Source of the DNA: Actinomadura sp. KC216
GTDB lineage: Bacteria > Actinomycetota > Actinomycetes > Streptosporangiales > Streptosporangiaceae
Reading direction: 5' to 3'
NCBI RefSeq assembly: GCF_004348535.1
Contig: NZ_SMJX01000025.1
Coordinates: 1-46,794, forward strand
DNA length: 46,794 nt
The notes below the pieces were generated by a model. The model searched no databases, was not told where the DNA came from, and saw only the letters and a list, made by a program, of their open reading frames with translations. The translations under genes were made by a program, and so were the position numbers. Numbering within the stretch: the first letter of the stretch is position 1; the number at the start of each line of letters is the position of its first letter. Positions 44,001 to 46,794 of this stretch are shown one piece after another.

Positions 44001-44880
44001 AGATCTGCTCGAACTGATCCACCACCAGCACGAGCCGATCCCCAGTGCTGGCCGCGGCCGCACCTGTGGTGGAGGAGCGGGCATCCACCAGGTCCCGCAC
44101 CACGACGTGCGACTGCTCCGGGGTGACCTCGAGCACCGAGCGGACGACGGCTGGATCTCGGTCGGCGATCTTGGCCAGCACACGCGCCAGCTCATCGATC
44201 GGCCGGCTGGTGGGCTGGACCACCGCCACCGGCCAACGGGCCGATTCGGCACTGAGTGCTCCCGAGGCCAGCGCTGGCAGCAGGCCCGCCCGCACCAGAG
44301 AGGACTTGCCCACGCCCGACGCTCCGCTCACCAACAATATCCCCGGCCGGTCCAGCCGATCAGCTAGCGCGTCCACCAGCTGTGCAGTCAGTTCCTTGCG
44401 GCCATAGAACACCTCGGCGTGGCCATGCCCAAAGGGCGCCAACCCCATATAGGGGCACTCATCAGCCCACCTGCCGGCCGCCACGGCCTGTGAGAGTGCC
44501 CCGGCATCTTGGGCAGGTTCAGAAGGCTCGGCCGGGGACGGCAGGGCAGGTGGGGAGTTGCGGGCGGCACGAAGCCAAAGCCGCCACTGCTCCTCGTCCA
44601 ACAGCCCCGGGCTGGCCTGGCCAGAAGACACTCGGCGACCACGGCAGTGCTCAATCAGCACCCGGACGAAGACCAAGAACGCCGCTTCGGACTCGGGGAG
44701 ATGCCGGCCGCGCTTCCAATCGCTGACTCGCCGCCCCGACACCGGACGCCCGCGCCCGGTGGGCCGCCGCCGATTGGCCTCAGCGACCACCCTCTTGAGG
44801 GGAAGGTCCGCGGTCACCCCAAGCAGTTCAGTAAGCCGGGCGGCGAACAACTGCCGCGGTGTCGGCTCCTCCTCGCTCAC
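41029..44880 (-). CDS. STAND-class NTPase with N-terminal helix-turn-helix and C-terminal WD40 repeats
   Basis: A 1283-residue protein. Residues about 8-65 look like a helix-turn-helix domain (G-R-R-V-S-D-W-K-R-G-R). The NTPase has Walker A G-A-S-G-V-G-K-S-S at 186-194 and Walker B L-V-L-V-V-D-Q-F-E-Q at 283-292. A membrane helix is at about 640-660. About 12 WD40 repeats (from about residue 715) carry F-S-P-D-G-x-T-L-A-T-G-G-D-D-x-T-V-R-L-W-D. STAND proteins act as ligand-triggered switches, and some belong to defence or conflict systems. The GTG start has AGGGG upstream. The middle WD40 repeats are nearly identical in DNA sequence. Confidence 0.88.
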   Translation of the reverse strand: MSEEEPTPRQLFAARLTELLGVTADLPLKRVVAEANRRRPTGRGRPVSGRRVSDWKRGRHLPESEAAFLVFVRVLIEHCRGRRVSSGQASPGLLDEEQWRLWLRAARNSPPALPSPAEPSEPAQDAGALSQAVAAGRWADECPYMGLAPFGHGHAEVFYGRKELTAQLVDALADRLDRPGILLVSGASGVGKSSLVRAGLLPALASGALSAESARWPVAVVQPTSRPIDELARVLAKIADRDPAVVRSVLEVTPEQSHVVVRDLVDARSSTTGAAAASTGDRLVLVVDQFEQIFTLPDDADPDRAGLSQRQRQDFITALHAAATRPCGPGGEPAAVVIAVIRADLLRACAAHTELAESAKEGFFLVGPMTSAQLRLTITGPAETAGLHIDPTLVDTILADLPVSSADGGYEVGALPLLSEAMRVTWTHRDGDRLTHHGYERSGGVAHAIQTSAEAVYQSLLPAQQDTARQVFHRLTKITRDGRAVRRPMPYVRRQVDPEVGSPGPPEALITVEGHGTDVPAGIEDVVDAFAAQRLLVVEGATAQITHDSLLQAWGRLRSWLQDEPAIRALYGQLGDDATEWARNGQPSSYLYRGERLAAVSNAQSHWRRAPDRYPALSQEEQDFLNASVKAEIRRVQRRWSFLIALAGLLVIAVATTVMTIRAARETTAQRDIAVSRQLAAQSRLLNDPETAALLAIAAWRINPTPEARASLIAVLLGPYQGRLTDHNVPISSVAFSPDGQTLAGVGGDGPLGSACLWDAAGRRIRPPCLNLSDRTGPARTVAFSPDGKTLAIGGDHGVAGVWDVATRRQAGPLLVGHTAPIRTMAFSPNGETLATGGDDHTVRLWDMASRQQIGAPLTGHTGPVRTLAFGPDGRTLATGGDDRTVRLWDMTGRQQIGLPLAGHTGPINTAAFSPDGKTLATAAEGAVRVWSVGDRRLRGSRLDHTAAVNAATYSPNGKILATADDDRTVRLWDVASRQQIGPPLTGHTGPVRTLASSPDGRTLATGGDDGTVRLWDMTGRQQIGPPLTGHTGPINTAAFSQDGKILATGSAQDRTVRLWDIAARQPVGGHPLSITKVNAVAFGSDGHLATGGDDHVVGLWSMTKGWSRSFPDPRSRINSLAFSPDGKTLATGDDDGTVQLWGWDQATPPSLRRTGPALLGHARPVNTVAFSPDGRTLASSANDHVRLWDMTTRSQIGPLLDGHTGPINTVAFSPDGKTLASSSDDHTVRLWNIALPGDLVNATCVIAGRMLEPGEWVQYVSSGHKFQNICPMFGEPSTVMGN
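41740..42400 (-). repeat. tandem near-identical WD40-coding repeats
   Basis: Within the STAND gene, units of about 120-130 bases recur with long identical stretches; for example the segment around 41795-41830 is repeated near 41915-41950 and, slightly changed, near 42165-42200. This is a coding repeat, not a CRISPR array or intergenic satellite. High identity points to recent duplication or gene conversion. Confidence 0.75.
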
Positions 44881-44908
44881 CAGTGCCCCTGCCGCTGAGC
44901 CGTGTCAT

Positions 44909-44933
44909 CCGGACCGGACCGGACCGGACCGGA
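44909..44933. repeat. five tandem copies of CCGGA
   Basis: A 25-base perfect pentanucleotide repeat (CCGGA x5) lies 29 bases upstream of the STAND start codon. Such repeats can vary in copy number by slippage and could alter promoter spacing. Confidence 0.8.
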
Positions 44934-45072
44934 AAACCACGATAGACCGCCCGCCTGCGACAACGCTTCCGGTCAAGTCCAGATGGCAGATGTCGGCCCC
45001 GACGAATGCGTCAATCGGCAGCAACCGGCCTTCGAGCCGACCAACCACTCGACCACTGGCAGGAGAGTCCAC

Positions 45073-45273
45073 GTGGCCACGACCATCCTGAACGTGATTG
45101 GCGCTCTCATCGTCGTCATGGGTGCCGCAGCCGGCCTCCCCCGAGCGGCCGCCCACTTCGTCAAGTCCTGCATCCCTCTCATCACATCAATCACCGAGCT
45201 ACGTGCCGCAATCAGTGATGCCAACCGGCGAGGCACCGCAGTCCAAACCAGGACGAGGTCGCGCGCCGGGTAG
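45073..45273 (+). CDS. small single-pass membrane peptide
   Basis: A 66-residue frame from GTG 45073, preceded by AGGAG at a good distance. The N-terminal half is a hydrophobic helix (T-I-L-N-V-I-G-A-L-I-V-V-M-G-A-A-A-G), followed by a basic, polar tail. It is divergent from the STAND ATPase gene. It could be an effector or partner of that system or a toxin-like peptide, but nothing in the sequence proves this. Confidence 0.5.
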   Translation: MATTILNVIGALIVVMGAAAGLPRAAAHFVKSCIPLITSITELRAAISDANRRGTAVQTRTRSRAG

Positions 45274-45614
45274 CGGTTCGCTTGCAGACGTCGATGCGCG
45301 GTCTCGATGCCGTTCCACTGGAGTGCAGGATCGGAGCCGTTCGCAGGGCCACCGGGCTACGCCGTGAGCACCGCGGCTGGCAGCCAGAAGGGCCTGGAGC
45401 CGGGCAGTGGCGTTGCGCCGTGGTGACCTCGGCTGCACATGTCACGATCTAGGGCTAGCGCCCCGGGGCGGCCTCCGCGTGATCCGCGGTGTTTGCGGTG
45501 ACCCTTCTGATCGTTCTTGATGATCGCGACGCCGTTGCATTCCGCGTCGTCCTTGTCGTCGAAACGGATGCCCGCGACGTCGGCGGCGAGCGTCACCACC
45601 TGGACGAGCACGAA
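45274..45614. other. intergenic region, possibly decayed
   Basis: About 340 bases with overlapping short frames on both strands. A leftward frame (45357-45671) has natural-looking segments, for example T-T-F-V-L-V-Q-V-V-T-L-A-A-D-V, but no known domain. Part of the region may be the eroded N-terminal portion of the integrase that follows. Confidence 0.35.
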
Positions 45615-46760
45615 GGTGGTTTCGGGGCCGCGTTGGACGCATTCGCGCGCGGAGCGGGTGTCCATCCTCACTGGCCGGGACGGCGAGCTGGAGATGATCC
45701 TGCTCGGCGGCTACACCGGTATGCGGTGGGCCGAGCTGGTCGGCCCGCGGCTCGGCAGCGTCCGCGTCGAGTGGCAGCTGTGGGAGGACGACGACGGAAT
45801 CTTGCACCGCATCCCGCCCAAGGACGACTCCTATCGAACCGCCGAGCTGCCCCCGTGGCTGTCGGAGCTGGTGTTGGACCAGATCGCCCGCACGGCCCCA
45901 GAAGCCGTGGCCGTGCCACGGGCGCCGCTACGTCTTCCGCAGCCGGCAGCCGGCAGCCGGGCGCGCCGGGAGTGTGGCGGCGGCGGACGTCGCCCGGCGT
46001 ACGGGGCGTGAGCGTCGGCACCGTGTCCAACGTCCTCAACCATCCTGAGCGGGTGACCGACGGCCTCCGCGAGCGGGTCGAGGAGGTGATCGCGGAGTCG
46101 GGATTCGCGCCCACCACCGTGTCGCCTGCGGCGGTCGGGCTTCGCCTCCTGGGTCTTCACCCCGGCCGCCTCAGGCTGGTACCTCAAGAAGCCCCCCGGC
46201 CCGCGCACCCGGTGCCGCTGGCGGCCGAGCTGTTCCCCGGGCGGCCACTGCGGGGCCGGAACTCGCAGGGCCGGGCACAGGCGTGCTGGACGCCGATCGC
46301 CGCGGACCTGACGCCGCACGGTCTGCGGCACAGCCGCCGCACGACGCTGGAGGAGGCCGGTATTCGGTCGGTGCTGATCGACGAGCGGATGGGCCACGAG
46401 GACGGGTCGGTGCAGCGACGCTATACGCACGTCACGCAGACGATGCGAGACGAACTGAACGTTGAACTCACCGCGCGGTGGGAAGCGTCCCTGGACGCCC
46501 GGCCCGCCCTGTCACAGAGTTCGCCGGTGGCTGCGCTGGACGAGTTGCTTCGAGCCCGCCATCTGGCAAAGGAAAAGGGACGAAACGAAGATCGTCCCAC
46601 AGAATTCCCACAGACGAACATCTCTGTCCTACGTGCCACGCCCGAAAAGTGGGCCTGGCCTGTGTCGGGACGGCGGGATTTGAACCCACGACCCCTTGAC
46701 CCCCAGTCAAGTGCGCTGCCAAACTGCGCTACGTCCCGGTGCCCGTTGGAGCGGGCCTGA
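45615..46760 (+). pseudogene. frameshifted tyrosine recombinase (integrase) with an internal LacI-type helix-turn-helix
   Basis: Pieces of one integrase occur in successive frames. They are G-Y-T-G-M-R-W-A-E-L (first catalytic Arg, about 45711-45740), C-H-G-R-R-Y-V-F (about 45915), V-A-A-A-D-V-A-R-R-T-G joined by a shift at about 46007 to V-S-V-G-T-V-S-N-V-L-N (a LacI-type HTH), G-F-A-S-W-V-F-T-P-A-A-S-G-W-Y (46138-46182), and H-G-L-R-H-S with R-R-Y-T-H-V-T (catalytic Arg/His and Tyr). At least four shifts make it non-functional if real. The frame ends inside the tRNA-Pro region on the opposite strand, as expected for an integrase beside its attachment site. Confidence 0.8.
46665..46738 (-). 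tRNA. tRNA-Pro (anticodon GGG)
   Basis: A complete cloverleaf is seen on the minus strand: acceptor stem CGGGACG/CGTCCCG, D-arm GCGC...GCGC, anticodon stem CTTGA/TCAAG with loop CTGGGGG, and T-arm GTGGG-TTCAAAT-CCCGC. The discriminator base is A, CCA is not encoded, and the length is 74 bases. The adjacent integrase relic suggests that this tRNA served as its attachment site. Confidence 0.93.
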
Positions 46761-46765
46761 TTACT

Positions 46766-46794
46766 GTAGCGCAGTTTGGCAGCGCACTTGACTG
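46766..46794 (+). repeat. inverted 29-base copy of the tRNA-Pro 5' half at the window edge
   Basis: The last 29 bases equal the reverse complement of 46704-46732, i.e. the D-arm and 5' anticodon stem of tRNA-Pro, but on the plus strand. The acceptor stem is not repeated before it. The window ends inside the repeat, so a truncated second tRNA, an attachment remnant or a contig-end artefact are all possible. Confidence 0.75.

Noticed and set aside
45989..46130. A separate LacI-family regulator gene
   Set aside because: Only the HTH is present, no ligand-binding domain follows, and integrase sequence resumes immediately after it.

Overview
The window is about 46.8 kb of uniformly high-GC DNA with high-GC codon use, GTG/TTG starts, F420-type (LLM) oxidoreductases, ECF sigma factors with SnoaL-like tails, a LAL-type LuxR regulator and a STAND/WD40 protein. 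This points to a filamentous actinomycete, with the Streptosporangiales or Thermomonosporaceae as a plausible home; no ribosomal marker is present to fix the genus. Both window ends are cut: a CDS runs off the left edge, and the right edge lies inside a partial tRNA-like repeat.

Layout. 1-5 kb: a partial hypothetical gene, a heat-shock pair (Hsp20, then an HspR-like MerR regulator), an anti-sigma factor antagonist, a small membrane protein and an unknown membrane protein. 4.9-6.6 kb: an ECF41-type sigma factor divergent from an NmrA-like oxidoreductase. 6.7-24.8 kb: a large catabolic island. 25-33.5 kb: an 858-aa membrane protein of unknown function, a cytoplasmic GH13 enzyme next to a membrane-anchored solute-binding-like protein, and a beta-helical repeat membrane protein. 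33.7-40.5 kb: RibD/DHFR-like reductase, epoxide hydrolase, a second ECF sigma factor, a frameshifted membrane gene, a hypothetical protein and a LAL regulator. 40.7-46.8 kb: an IS5-type transposase remnant, a 1283-aa STAND ATPase with about 12 WD40 repeats, a small divergent membrane peptide, a multiply frameshifted tyrosine integrase carrying an internal LacI-type helix-turn-helix, and tRNA-Pro(GGG).

The catabolic island is the centre of interest. It has four transcription units: (a) DUF3237, IclR regulator and LLM oxidoreductase, leftward; (b) VOC protein, UGSC-partner protein, UGSC-family protein and SDR, rightward; (c) a branched-chain-amino-acid-type ABC importer (binding lipoprotein, two permeases, two ATPases), SDR, alpha/beta hydrolase and cupin, rightward; (d) Rieske dioxygenase alpha and beta, a small unknown protein, dihydrodiol dehydrogenase, [3Fe-4S] ferredoxin, ferredoxin reductase and class II aldolase, leftward. 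Many junctions overlap by 4 bases.

Reading the intergenic DNA shows the same palindrome, CAGAA-N5-TTCTG, at three promoters (7714-7728, 9158-9172, 12254-12268) and a close variant, CAGAG-N5-CTCTG, before the dioxygenase (24814-24828). All four units can therefore be proposed as one regulon of the IclR protein encoded inside it. I infer import of an aromatic or related cyclic compound, ring dihydroxylation, rearomatisation and side-chain or ring-fission processing. The substrate is unknown, and the UGSC pair suggests an unusual redox or thiol step.
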